A stretch of 64,000 nt of DNA from Marinobacter vulgaris (GCF_003344045.1 NZ_QFWX01000001.1:372001-436000), one strand, 5' to 3'. Positions 17,307-25,650 are shown, counted from the stretch's first letter. Notes: generated by a model from the sequence alone, not told the origin. A program made the numbers and translations.

Positions 17307-18179
17307 ATGACTGAAACGTGGTTGAGGATGGCGTTACTGTCGCTGGTTCTGGCTATGGTTGCCGGATGCAGCAAACCGGAGACGCCCCAGGAAGTGGCTG
17401 CCGAATTCTGGCAGGCGATGGCCGAGAACGATGCCGATGCTGTTGCCGATCTGTCAACGCTTGCTGCGCCTTCCGGCTTTGACGGCTATGGCCGTGATTG
17501 GCTGGACACCGTGCCCGGTTTCGGCCGGGTTGTTATTGACGGCCGCAAAGCCACGATTGTTACCCGCCTGCCGCCCGCAAACGGCACTTCGGGGCAACGC
17601 CGGGAAGTGATGACCCACCTTGTGGAACTCAATGGTGGCTGGCTGGTGGACTACCAGCGCACCGGCGAAGCCATCATGAACCCCTCACCCCTGGACGGCC
17701 TGATGGGCGAAATCAACAAGCTCGGAGAGCGCCTGTCAGCGACCTTCAGCCGGTCTTCCAGCGACCTGGCCCTGCAGATGGACGCCATGGCCCGTGAGTT
17801 TGAAGCCTATTCCGACGAAGCCAGTCGCCAGGCCCGGCAAGCCATGGAGAGCTATGGCCGTGCCCTGCAGGACTTTATGGAAGAACTCGAGAAATCCATT
17901 GAACAGGCCCTGGAAGACAATCAGCAGGCTCCCGCCCGAGACCGCAGTGCTTTGCAGCAGACTGCCAACGATCTGGAGCAGAGCAGCGAAAGGCTGGATG
18001 AGCCGGACTTTGATGTATTCGCTGACAGCTCACGCGTGCTGGCAGAGGCCGGCGCCCGGTTTTCACGTTTAAGCGACGAGTCGTTCAATAGCTACCAGCA
18101 GAAGTGGGACGCCAAGCTGAATGACATCAGCGTGCGCACGAACCGGTTTTTTGAAGACCTGAAAAACGCGTCAAGCTGA
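17307..18179 (+). CDS. Predicted lipoprotein with C-terminal coiled coil
   Basis: The 290-residue product begins with a lipoprotein signal ending in MVAGC (acylated C21). Residues 28-120 look like a small alpha+beta domain of the DUF4878/NTF2 type (EFWQAMAENDADAVADL, then a strand-rich part with VELNGGWLVDYQRTGEAI). Residues from about 130 on are long, charged helices rich in Glu, Gln, Ser and Ala, probably a coiled coil. It should be anchored in the inner or outer membrane facing the periplasm. A GAGGGTGGGTGA stretch precedes the ATG. I do not know its function; neighbours give no clear clue. Confidence 0.7.
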   Translation: MTETWLRMALLSLVLAMVAGCSKPETPQEVAAEFWQAMAENDADAVADLSTLAAPSGFDGYGRDWLDTVPGFGRVVIDGRKATIVTRLPPANGTSGQRREVMTHLVELNGGWLVDYQRTGEAIMNPSPLDGLMGEINKLGERLSATFSRSSSDLALQMDAMAREFEAYSDEASRQARQAMESYGRALQDFMEELEKSIEQALEDNQQAPARDRSALQQTANDLEQSSERLDEPDFDVFADSSRVLAEAGARFSRLSDESFNSYQQKWDAKLNDISVRTNRFFEDLKNASS

Positions 18180-18273
18180 TCCGCTGTCACAATCGTGTCA
18201 TGTTCTTCTGATGTACTGAAGGTGTGTTAGTCCCTGAAAGCGACTATCGGAGCTCCGGCTCCTCTGCATCTTT

Positions 18274-18298
18274 GAGCCATCGGACGGCTCTTTTTTTT
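18274..18298 (+). terminator. Probable rho-independent terminator after the lipoprotein gene
   Basis: GAGCC (18274-18278) pairs with GGCTC (18286-18290) and is followed by eight T residues. The stem is short, but the T run is strong. It lies about 95 bases after the lipoprotein gene and before the convergent exoD stop. Confidence 0.6.
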
Positions 18299-18312
18299 AC
18301 TGAATCCCGGCG

Positions 18313-18969
18313 CTATCCCGCCAGACTGGCGACCACGAACCCTACCGTGACTACCGTAAAAGACGTTGCCAGTATTGCCAGCAACCCGTCCCTTGCCACG
18401 ATAGCCAGCCCGAAGGCCATCAGCGCTGCTCCCGCGCCATTGGCACTGAAGGGGACGACTTCCATTGCCGGCATGATCATGGCCACCAGCATGCAGATAA
18501 CCGCCATAACATAAAGCCCCGGCCCGTCCACCAGGAACACAAGCCGCTGTCCTGTCCAGCGGTCAAGGAATCGTGCCGGCTTTTGCAGCCAGTCCACGCC
18601 CTTCAGCAGCTTCTCCTGTGGCACCGAGCGTTGCGATACCCACGCGGGCAACCAGATCGAGTGGCGCCGGAACAACAGTTGCCCGAGCGTCAGTAACACG
18701 ATCATCCCCATAACCGTCGGAACACCGGGAATATCCCCGACCAGCGGCGCGATGGTTATCAGTCCTGCCAGCAATACCACGGGCCCGAAGGAACGCTCTC
18801 CCACACTGTTGAGAATATCCTTCACCGATACCTGCCCGGCGTTTGCTGACGATTGGCTGATCTGCTCCAGAAGCTGCTGCAGGTTGGTGGCGTCGTTGTG
18901 GTTTCTTTCCATGTTCAGTACCGCTAAAGACAATCCATCAGTGTTGCTGTGGATTATATCGGCTTCCAT
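18313..18969 (-). CDS. ExoD family membrane protein
   Basis: The protein has 218 residues from ATG 18969, or 199 from an internal ATG at 18912 (MERNHNDATNL), which better matches where ExoD homologues begin; neither start has a strong ribosome site. The hydrophilic N-terminus (LLEQISQ) is followed by the core ILNSVGERSFGPVVLLAGL, then several membrane helices (about four), including a VPTVMGMIVLLTLGQLLF segment. ExoD was first linked to exopolysaccharide production in rhizobia, but the biochemical role is unclear. It stands alone here with no polysaccharide genes nearby. Confidence 0.82.
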   Translation of the reverse strand: MEADIIHSNTDGLSLAVLNMERNHNDATNLQQLLEQISQSSANAGQVSVKDILNSVGERSFGPVVLLAGLITIAPLVGDIPGVPTVMGMIVLLTLGQLLFRRHSIWLPAWVSQRSVPQEKLLKGVDWLQKPARFLDRWTGQRLVFLVDGPGLYVMAVICMLVAMIMPAMEVVPFSANGAGAALMAFGLAIVARDGLLAILATSFTVVTVGFVVASLAG

Positions 18970-19059
18970 GCGCCCCGGGCGACCATACTGTTTTGCCTGG
19001 CTGATTTTATGATGTCGGCCTCCGGTGCATGTCCTGATAAGGAGTAGGGCTTTTCAGGG

Positions 19060-19080
19060 AATATTATATGCAATAATAAT
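19060..19080. promoter_or_regulatory. A+T-rich inverted repeat upstream of sqr
   Basis: ATTAT-ATGCA-ATAAT is a perfect 5-bp-arm repeat at 19063-19077. Extended to 8-bp arms (19060-19067 and 19073-19080) it has one mismatch. It lies about 85-100 bases before the sulfide:quinone oxidoreductase start. ArsR-family sulfide sensors such as BigR/SqrR bind A+T-rich dyads before related genes, so this is a candidate operator, but no such regulator gene is in the window. Confidence 0.35.
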
Positions 19081-19162
19081 CTAACGATAGAACCTAAAGT
19101 TTGGTAGGATTTGATTAATCTCAAGCGCCACAGGCTACCAATAAAGACAAGAGGTTCTAGGC

Positions 19163-20434
19163 ATGATCAGCAACACAACCATTGCAAAGGGCGATGTCAA
19201 AGCGCACACCGTCGTGATCGTAGGCGGCGGCGCCGCCGGTATTTCCGTAGCGGCCAGCCTTCACAGGCGTGACCCGGGTATCGACCTGGCCATCATTGAA
19301 CCTGCCACCAGGCATCACTATCAGCCCGGCTGGACCATGGTCGGAGGTGGCGTTTTCCGCCCGGAAGTGACGTCAAAGCCAATGGCGGAAGTGATGCCGC
19401 AGTTTGTTTCCTGGTATCAGAAAGCGGTGACAGCCGTAGACCAGGACAATAACCAGGTGGTGCTGGACGACGGTTCAGCCATCAGCTACGAGTCGCTGGT
19501 GCTGGCGCCGGGGCTGGAACTTAACTGGGGCGGCATTGAGGGCCTTGAGGCAGCGCTGGGAAACAACGGCGTGACGTCGAACTATCGCGAAGGCATGGCC
19601 AGCTATACCTGGGACATGGTCCAGAATCTCAAGCAGGGCAGGGCCCTGTTTAGCCAGCCACCCATGCCGATCAAGTGCGCCGGTGCTCCCCAGAAAGCGA
19701 TGTATCTGTCCGCGGATTACTGGCTCAAGCATGGTGTACTGGGCAACCTGGATGTTCAGTTCCATAACGCTGGAGCGGTGCTGTTTGGTGTGCCGGCTTA
19801 TGTGCCGGCACTGGAAGCCTACATTGAGAAATACGGTATCGATGTGAACTTCCAGAGCACGTTGGTGGCGGTTAACGGCCCGGCCAAAACCGCCGTGTTC
19901 CGCAGTACAGATGGCGACGGCAACAGCCAGGACCGTGAAGTCAATTTCGAGATGCTGCACGCGGTGCCTCCCCAGCGCGCTCCGCAATTCATCCGGGAAT
20001 CGGCCCTTGCCAACGAGGGCGGATGGCTGGATCTGGAAGACGACACCCTGCGCCACAAAACCTTTCCCAATATCTTCGGTCTTGGTGACGTCAGTGGCAC
20101 CGGAAATGCCAAAACCGCCGCCGCCGTTCGCAAACAGGCGCCGGTAGTGGCAGAGAATCTCATCGCCAGTCTTCGCAATGAGCCCCTGCGGGCAGCCTAC
20201 CTGGGTTATGGCTCCTGCCCGCTCACCGTAGAAAACGGCAAGATCGTGCTGGCGGAGTTTGGCTACGGTGGCGTGCTGCAGCCCAGCTTCCCCAAATGGA
20301 TCAACGATGGCACCAAAGCCACCCGCGCCGCCTGGTATCTCAAGGCCAAGCAGCTACCAACGTTGTACTGGCACGGCATGTTGAAGGGTCACGAGTGGAT
20401 GGCCAAACCTGCGGTTCGTTCAATCAAGGGCTGA
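19163..20434 (+). CDS. sqr: Sulfide:quinone oxidoreductase
   Basis: The 423-residue flavoprotein has an N-terminal dinucleotide motif (VVIVGGGAAGISVA, residues 17-30), an HYQPGWT segment, and the late FAD-contact region FGLGDVSGTGNAKTAAAV (305-322). Two cysteines fit the redox pair of sulfide:quinone oxidoreductases: C172 in IKCAGAPQKAM and C352 in YGSCPLTVENGK. The family oxidises sulfide to sulfane sulfur and reduces membrane quinone. The C-terminal part is amphipathic and basic, as expected for a monotopic membrane enzyme. A type I or type II assignment would need alignment. NADH dehydrogenase-like or flavocytochrome relatives lack this cysteine pattern. Confidence 0.9.
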   Translation: MISNTTIAKGDVKAHTVVIVGGGAAGISVAASLHRRDPGIDLAIIEPATRHHYQPGWTMVGGGVFRPEVTSKPMAEVMPQFVSWYQKAVTAVDQDNNQVVLDDGSAISYESLVLAPGLELNWGGIEGLEAALGNNGVTSNYREGMASYTWDMVQNLKQGRALFSQPPMPIKCAGAPQKAMYLSADYWLKHGVLGNLDVQFHNAGAVLFGVPAYVPALEAYIEKYGIDVNFQSTLVAVNGPAKTAVFRSTDGDGNSQDREVNFEMLHAVPPQRAPQFIRESALANEGGWLDLEDDTLRHKTFPNIFGLGDVSGTGNAKTAAAVRKQAPVVAENLIASLRNEPLRAAYLGYGSCPLTVENGKIVLAEFGYGGVLQPSFPKWINDGTKATRAAWYLKAKQLPTLYWHGMLKGHEWMAKPAVRSIKG

Positions 20435-20484
20435 CCTGCGGTCGGCCCCTTCGATCATTGTAAAGCTCACACGATTAACGGACG

Positions 20485-20505
20485 GATGACTCAGCTAATG
20501 TCATC
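20485..20505. promoter_or_regulatory. Inverted repeat GATGAC-N9-GTCATC upstream of phoX
   Basis: Perfect 6-bp arms lie at 20485-20490 and 20500-20505, about 170-190 bases before the chosen phoX start. I looked for a Pho box (two CTGTCAT-type direct repeats 11 bases apart) and do not see a convincing one; only the single half AATGTCAT is present. The repeat might bind a regulator or be chance. Confidence 0.2.
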
Positions 20506-20676
20506 TTTCCGACGCCAAAGTGAAACAAATACCGCTTATCTTTAAATGACCCGTAGTTCGATGCGCACTCTCGCTCAGAAGGGAAGCTGCAACGAGGGTT
20601 ATCCCTGCCTGAGTGTCTGGTAATGGAAGCACTCGGCAAACTTTCTTCCTCTCCGAACGCCAGGAGCCGTGACGCT

Positions 20677-22743
20677 ATGACGCTTGAAACCAAATCCGGA
20701 TACCAGCTCGACGAATCATCTGAGGACATCTCCACGAACCCTACTGGGAGCACTCCTTTTAAGGAGGTCGCGGCCGCGCAACTGTCGCGTCGCAGGCTCC
20801 TTCAGGGCTCGCTAGCCGTGGCGGCTACCAGCTTCTTTTTACCGGCTTCGGTCTATGCCAAAGGAATGGGCAAATCGCTCGCGCCCGGCCAGAATAGGGG
20901 CCCGCTCCTGAATTTCGCACCCTTGACCATCAAGGACGCCACAGCGGCTGGCGGCAAGACGATTACCATCTCGCCGGACTATGAATATCAGGTTCTGATT
21001 CCCTGGGGAACGCCGATCAACCCGGACTCGGGAATCGCCCCCTACGAAGGCGATCCGGGCAGTCGCCCGACTTCCGCAGAGCAGGAACAGATGATCGGCA
21101 TTGGCCATGATGGCATGTGGTTTTTCCCCTCGAATCTGCCGGATGTGCTCGCAACAGAAGTCCGGCGCGGTAGTGAGCTACCGGCGCAAGCCCGCCGCCG
21201 CGTGCTCAGTAGCAGTTCTGGCATGCTCTGTGTCAACCATGAATACGGAACCAACCCTCACCTCCTTGGCAAGGCAAGCCCGGAAAGCCTGGAAGATGTC
21301 CGGCTTTCACAGGCGGCCCACGGTGTCTCGGTGGTTGCCATCGGCCGGGACTGGCGTGGCAAGTGGGACGTGGTGCCAAGCGCGCTGAGCCGCCGTATCA
21401 CGGGCAACACGGAAGTTACGTTTTCCGGCCCTGTCGCGGGAAGTCCATTGTTGGAAAACCCTATCGGTAACACCCCGCAAGGCACACTGAACAACTGCGG
21501 CTCCGGCCCAACGCCCTGGGGCACATATCTTACCTGCGAAGAGAATTTCAACGGCTATTTCGGATCATCAGATGCGAGCATCGGCGGTTTCGACGCTCTT
21601 CAGGATGAGGCGTATGGACGTTATGGCTTTAGCCGGTTTGGCTTCGGCTACTCCTGGCATGTGTACGATGAGCGTTTCGATCTGAAGAATGGCAATTATG
21701 CCAACGAATCCAATCGCTTCGGCTGGATCGTTGAGATCGATCCCTTCGATGGCGCACAGACGCCTGTCAAACGAACTGCCCTGGGCAGATTCAAGCACGA
21801 GGCCGCCGCCGTGAAAGAGCTCGAAGATGGCCGGATTGCCGTGTATATGGGCGATGACCAGCGTGGTGACTACTGCTACAAATACGAATCCAACGAACCA
21901 TGGCGGAAGTCCATCGCCGCCGGCATGAGCCCTCTCGACGATGGCAAGTTGTATGTGGCACGTTTTGATCAGGGCAGTAACGGCAACGACGGTCAGGGCA
22001 CGGGCGTATGGATCGAACTCACCTCGGCGAATTCTGCAATTGCTAACGCCGGCCTCGACACCCAGGACAAGGTGCTCACCTATGCACGGCTCGCGGCAGA
22101 CGCTGTTGGCGCCACTCCAATGGATCGCCCGGAGTGGAGTACTATCGGAAAAGAAGGAGAGGTCTACTGGACCCTGACGAACAACGATCGCAAGGACGAT
22201 GGCCAGGGCGAGCTCAGCGAAGCCAACCCTATTTTCGAAAATACGGATGGCTACATTATCGCGACCACTGATACCAGCGAGACGACGTTCACCTGGAATC
22301 TGTTCCTGCTGGCCCGCAATACCCGTTCACCAGACGACCCGAAGACGGCGATCGATTCTCAGGATCTGTCTTTCGCCAATTATCAGGCCCCAGCGGACGA
22401 AGGTGCCAATGTGTTTACCGACCCGGATGCCGCGTTCGCCGACCCGTTCGGCCGTCTGTTCATCGGCACCGATGGTGGCCAACCCGACGGACTTCAGGAC
22501 CAGCTGGTTGTGTTCGACACAAACACAGGTGAATACCGGCGCCTGTTGATGGGTGTGAACTCAGACGAAATAACGGGGCTGGCCCCAACGCCTGATTTCG
22601 GTACGCTGTTCACCAACACCCAACACCCGGGTGATGGAGATCCGAAAGCGACAAACTTCCCGGCCAAAACCGATGGCGTTACCATCCCACGTGACGCCAC
22701 CATCGTAATCCGCAGGAAGGACGGCGGCATCGTCGGTTCCTGA
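20677..22743 (+). CDS. phoX: PhoX-family alkaline phosphatase, Tat-exported
   Basis: The 688-residue product starts with a long Tat signal: SRRRLLQGS (residues 37-45) then a hydrophobic stretch ending near SVYA|KG (61). The mature part has the PhoX/DUF839 hallmarks IGIGHDGMWFFP, CVNHEYGTN, NCGSGPTPWGTYLTCEENF and GRFKHEAA. PhoX enzymes release phosphate from organic esters in the periplasm or outside the cell and use calcium and iron. ATG 20677 has AGGAG ten bases upstream; an in-frame ATG at 20623 has no ribosome site. Phosphate control is likely from family knowledge, but the upstream region shows no clear Pho box. Confidence 0.9.
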   Translation: MTLETKSGYQLDESSEDISTNPTGSTPFKEVAAAQLSRRRLLQGSLAVAATSFFLPASVYAKGMGKSLAPGQNRGPLLNFAPLTIKDATAAGGKTITISPDYEYQVLIPWGTPINPDSGIAPYEGDPGSRPTSAEQEQMIGIGHDGMWFFPSNLPDVLATEVRRGSELPAQARRRVLSSSSGMLCVNHEYGTNPHLLGKASPESLEDVRLSQAAHGVSVVAIGRDWRGKWDVVPSALSRRITGNTEVTFSGPVAGSPLLENPIGNTPQGTLNNCGSGPTPWGTYLTCEENFNGYFGSSDASIGGFDALQDEAYGRYGFSRFGFGYSWHVYDERFDLKNGNYANESNRFGWIVEIDPFDGAQTPVKRTALGRFKHEAAAVKELEDGRIAVYMGDDQRGDYCYKYESNEPWRKSIAAGMSPLDDGKLYVARFDQGSNGNDGQGTGVWIELTSANSAIANAGLDTQDKVLTYARLAADAVGATPMDRPEWSTIGKEGEVYWTLTNNDRKDDGQGELSEANPIFENTDGYIIATTDTSETTFTWNLFLLARNTRSPDDPKTAIDSQDLSFANYQAPADEGANVFTDPDAAFADPFGRLFIGTDGGQPDGLQDQLVVFDTNTGEYRRLLMGVNSDEITGLAPTPDFGTLFTNTQHPGDGDPKATNFPAKTDGVTIPRDATIVIRRKDGGIVGS

Positions 22744-22765
22744 GTCTCGATCGTTATTGATGGCG

Positions 22766-22799
22766 AAATAACCGCGACATGGCTCGCGGTTATTTTTTT
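22766..22799 (+). terminator. Rho-independent terminator after phoX
   Basis: A perfect 12-bp stem, AAATAACCGCGA (22766-22777) with TCGCGGTTATTT (22784-22795), closes a 6-base loop and runs into a T tract. It lies 23 bases after the phoX stop. Confidence 0.9.
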
Positions 22800-22914
22800 A
22801 TGAGATATCCAAAAGGTGCTCCTCGAAGGACAGATCGTCCACCTGCAATCCTTCTGTAGCGACTGGGCGGGAGAGGTGAGGATGCCGATGGATCAATATG
22901 GATACGACAGGCAT

Positions 22915-22939
22915 AAAAAAGCCCCATTTCCGGGGCTTT
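22915..22939 (-). terminator. Rho-independent terminator of ssrA
   Basis: Read on the minus strand, AAAGCCCC pairs with GGGGCTTT around the loop GGAAAT and ends in six T residues. It lies about 43 bases beyond the mature tmRNA 3' end, in the direction of ssrA transcription. Confidence 0.85.
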
Positions 22940-22943
22940 GGGC

Positions 22944-22974
22944 GTTTCAGTGGGTCTCGCTGGACCCCTGAAAC
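22944..22974. other. Hairpin between tmRNA 3' end and its terminator
   Basis: GTTTCAG (22944-22950) pairs with CTGAAAC (22968-22974) and GGGTC (22952-22956) with GACCC (22963-22967), giving 12 pairs with a single bulged base and a 6-base loop. It lies only eight bases past the mature tmRNA 3' CCA. It would be part of the precursor and could block or guide 3' processing. Confidence 0.55.
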
Positions 22975-22981
22975 TCTTGGT

Positions 22982-23345
22982 TGGTGGAGACGGCGGGAAT
23001 TGAACCCGCGTCCGCCAGTACTCAGCCTTGAGGTCTACATGTTTAGCGTCTCTCTATTGATTTAAGTTCAAGCGACCCGAGAGTCAGGGTGCAAGAACCG
23101 AGCTCTTTGAATCTTAGCCTCTAACCAGTGAGCTCTGGTTAAAGGAGCATCCCGTAAGCGATGACGTCCTGAGATGTAGCTCTGGGCTACGGGCGACCCA
23201 GTCAGGACGACTAGCAGCTTACGCTGCTAGTGAGTAGTTTTCGTCGTTTGCGACTATTGCGTTGCAGCTTTGGATTAACGAGATTCGCTGCCATCTCGAC
23301 ATGCACTCAAGGGTTCGCCACCGGCGTCGAAGCCATGTCGTCCCC
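22982..23345 (-). ncRNA. ssrA: Transfer-messenger RNA (tmRNA, 10Sa RNA)
   Basis: The RNA begins GGGGACGACATGGCTTCGAC on the minus strand (5' end 23345) and ends with a T-arm GGTTCAATTCC and an encoded CCA at 22982. These ends form the alanine tRNA-like domain. The tag reading frame is at 23219-23251: the codons read ANDENYSLAA then stop TAA. The E. coli tag is ANDENYALAA, so the only change is A to S in the seventh position. The total length of 364 bases is normal for a one-piece tmRNA. It frees stalled ribosomes and marks the unfinished protein for ClpXP; its partner SmpB is encoded 1.6 kb away on the same strand. Confidence 0.97.
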
Positions 23346-23353
23346 TTATGCTT

Positions 23354-23383
23354 AGTATATGTGTCCGGATTGCCGGACTTCAA
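23354..23383 (-). promoter_or_regulatory. ssrA promoter with palindrome in the spacer
   Basis: On the minus strand, TTGAAG (-35, 23378-23383) and TATACT (-10, 23354-23359) are separated by 18 bases, with the tmRNA 5' end 8 bases beyond the -10. The spacer contains a perfect 6-bp-arm palindrome GTCCGG-N4-CCGGAC (23363-23378). The promoter assignment follows from the match and position; a regulatory role for the palindrome is inference. Confidence 0.65.
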
Positions 23384-23435
23384 GGTTTGTTTGTACAGTT
23401 TTGTACGATTGGCCTGCCAGATGTACCTACAGGCT

Positions 23436-24851
23436 CTAGCCGGCCTTGCGTACACCGGCTCCCCGGCCGGCCAGGGCGGCGTGGCTCAGGGCCTGAAAGC
23501 TTTCCCGGAAGTGTTTCATGATATCTTCCGGATTAGCCTGGATGGCCTTGTCGACGGTAATGCCGAACTGCACAGTGCCGGCGTAGCTGAAAATGCTGAT
23601 GCCGATGCCGATGCTGCCGCTCTGGGGCACCCAGAACATGGGCTGGGTCAATTTGCTACCAGCCAGGTACAGGGCATGTTTGGGCCCCGGCACGTTTGTA
23701 AGCACTGCCGAGGCCTTGTTGCTCAGCAGGTCCAGGGCCCGGCGTTCAAGGATATCGGGGCCACGGCCGAACAAATCAAGGAGGCTGTAGGTCACCTGGG
23801 CCTGGTAGGAGCGTTTTAGCCGGTTCATGTTCTCCTGCACTTGCCGGAAACACATGATCGGGTCCTGCACTTCCACAGGCAGTGTTACCAGAACCATCCC
23901 GAACTTGTTGCCGAGGGTCTCAATGGGCTGGTCGAGGGGCCGCAGGTTGAAAGGCACGGCTACCCGGATACCGCACTCCGGAATGGGTTCTTTGTTGGCG
24001 GCAAAATGCCGCTGCAGTGCGCCGGTGGTGGCGTAGAGCAGGGCGTCGTTGATGGTACCTCCGAGTGCTTTGGCACAAGCCTTAACTTCGTCGAGGTCCA
24101 GGGGCTCGCCCCAGGAGACCTGCTTGCGGCCGGAAAGAGGGCTTTTCAGGTCGGTTTTTGGTTCGAAGGGCGCCAGGCCCAGCTTGATCAGATCAAAGGC
24201 AACGCCGCCGGCGGCGGTGGCCAGTTTGAGGGGGTAGCTGGGCTCTTTGCGCACCGAGTGGATGAACAGCCTGGCCTGGTCGGTTGCCGTATAGGTACTG
24301 TCCACCAGCCGGTGCAGCGTGCGCTGAAGGGTGGAAGTTGTTTTGTGGCGGACCTTCGGTTTTGTGGTGACCCGCTTCAGTTTGGGCTCGGGGGTCTTGT
24401 CGGTGAGGGAAAGCATGACCCGCACCAGCGAAATACCGTCGGCAATGCAGTGGTGAATTCGCACTATCACTGCACTGCCACCCTCGTAGTCATTGATGTA
24501 GTGCATTTGCCAGAGTGGCCGGCGGAAATCCAGGGAGGTGCTGTTCAGGTCGCCGGCCAGTTTCTGGAGCTCGGCTTTGTCTGCCTTGCCCGGCAGGGCG
24601 ATTTCATGCAGGTGGTTGTCGAGGTGAAACAGCGGGTCGTCCTGCCAGTAGGCCCGGTCGCCGTCGTCCACCACCCGTTGGCGGAAGCGCTGGAAGCACA
24701 GGAAGCGTTCCTCGAGCGTTCGTTTCAGGCGATTGATGGAGATGGAGCGGTCAAGGGCCAGTATCCCGCAGATCATCATGGGATTTTCCGGGGTGTCCAT
24801 GCGCAGCCACGCGCGATCGATGGAGGACATAGGTATCTGTTTGGGTGACAT
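23436..24851 (-). CDS. Wax ester synthase/diacylglycerol acyltransferase (WS/DGAT)
   Basis: The 471-residue protein carries the acyltransferase motif HHCIADG (residues 133-139), with H134 and D138 as the usual catalytic residues, plus the later ALLYATTGALQRH (NDALL-type) and VLTNVPGP motifs of the bacterial WS/DGAT family. The family uses acyl-CoA to make wax esters or triacylglycerol at the inner membrane face; several paralogues are usual in Marinobacter, and they differ in substrate choice. The start MSPKQIP at 24851 has GGGAGAG just upstream; an in-frame start further out (24932) adds a poorly conserved leader. It lies between ssrA and smpB. Confidence 0.92.
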   Translation of the reverse strand: MSPKQIPMSSIDRAWLRMDTPENPMMICGILALDRSISINRLKRTLEERFLCFQRFRQRVVDDGDRAYWQDDPLFHLDNHLHEIALPGKADKAELQKLAGDLNSTSLDFRRPLWQMHYINDYEGGSAVIVRIHHCIADGISLVRVMLSLTDKTPEPKLKRVTTKPKVRHKTTSTLQRTLHRLVDSTYTATDQARLFIHSVRKEPSYPLKLATAAGGVAFDLIKLGLAPFEPKTDLKSPLSGRKQVSWGEPLDLDEVKACAKALGGTINDALLYATTGALQRHFAANKEPIPECGIRVAVPFNLRPLDQPIETLGNKFGMVLVTLPVEVQDPIMCFRQVQENMNRLKRSYQAQVTYSLLDLFGRGPDILERRALDLLSNKASAVLTNVPGPKHALYLAGSKLTQPMFWVPQSGSIGIGISIFSYAGTVQFGITVDKAIQANPEDIMKHFRESFQALSHAALAGRGAGVRKAG

Positions 24852-24991
24852 AAGCTCTCCCTTTGCCATGCACCGGAATCTCCGAGTATAGGCCTGTTGA
24901 AAATCCGAACAAAGAGAGTGAGTATGCGACACACCGGCCGGTACTGCCTTTGACCGGTGTCAGGTATCTGTAAATTTGTGCGGTTTCGTGA

Positions 24992-25471
24992 TCAGACGTT
25001 ATTATCGCGCAAGATACGCTGCTTCTGGCGGTTCCAGTCCCGCTCTTTCTCGGTGGCGCGTTTGTCGAACTGCTTCTTGCCTTTCACCAGGGCTATCTCG
25101 CACTTTACCTTGTTCTTTTTCCAGTAGAGTGCCAGGGGAATGCAGGTGTAACCTGCCTGGTTCACCTTGCCAACGATCTTGCCGATTTCCCGGGCGTGCA
25201 GAAGCAGCTTGCGGGTGCGGGTCGGATCCGCAATCACGTGGGTTGACACTGTCGTCAGCGGCGTAATGTGGGAACCAAGGAGCCAGGCTTCACCATCCTT
25301 CAACAACACATAGGCGTCGGTCAGTTGCGCCTTGCCGGCGCGCAGGGACTTCACTTCCCAGCCCAGCAGGGCAAGGCCGGCCTCGAAGCGCTCCTCGATG
25401 TGGTACTCGTGTTTTGCCTTTTTGTTCAGGGCAATGGTGGCGCTCGGGGCGCCGGGTTTCTTCTTGCTCAT
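24992..25471 (-). CDS. smpB: SsrA-binding protein
   Basis: SmpB binds tmRNA and carries it to stalled ribosomes. The 159-residue product contains [13 protein letters not shown], the [14 protein letters not shown] motif, a beta-barrel core with LLLHAREI and GYTCIPL, and a basic C-terminal tail ending in [13 protein letters not shown], which enters the mRNA channel. Length and ends are normal. Its gene is on the same strand as ssrA, with a lipid acyltransferase gene in between. Upstream is a 180-base divergent region toward a sodium symporter gene. Confidence 0.97.
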   Translation of the reverse strand: MSKKKPGAPSATIALNKKAKHEYHIEERFEAGLALLGWEVKSLRAGKAQLTDAYVLLKDGEAWLLGSHITPLTTVSTHVIADPTRTRKLLLHAREIGKIVGKVNQAGYTCIPLALYWKKNKVKCEIALVKGKKQFDKRATEKERDWNRQKQRILRDNNV

Positions 25472-25650
25472 GAATCGGTGATCCGGAGTCGGACAAGGAA
25501 TTTATCGGGCGTAATTGTGCCGGAAAAGCGCGCATTGTAGCTCAGTAGTGCCAGACCGGTCACGAAATCGGCGTGATTGCCTCTGCCGATGGTCGTACGG
25601 GTCGTAATTCCTCCGCTACAATGTCTCCTCAGATGTCGTCAGGGAATGGA

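Noticed and set aside
23219-23455. Minus-strand frame over the tmRNA ending in ANDENYSLAA
   Set aside because: Only the last 10 codons are translated, as the tmRNA tag; the longer frame is a by-product.
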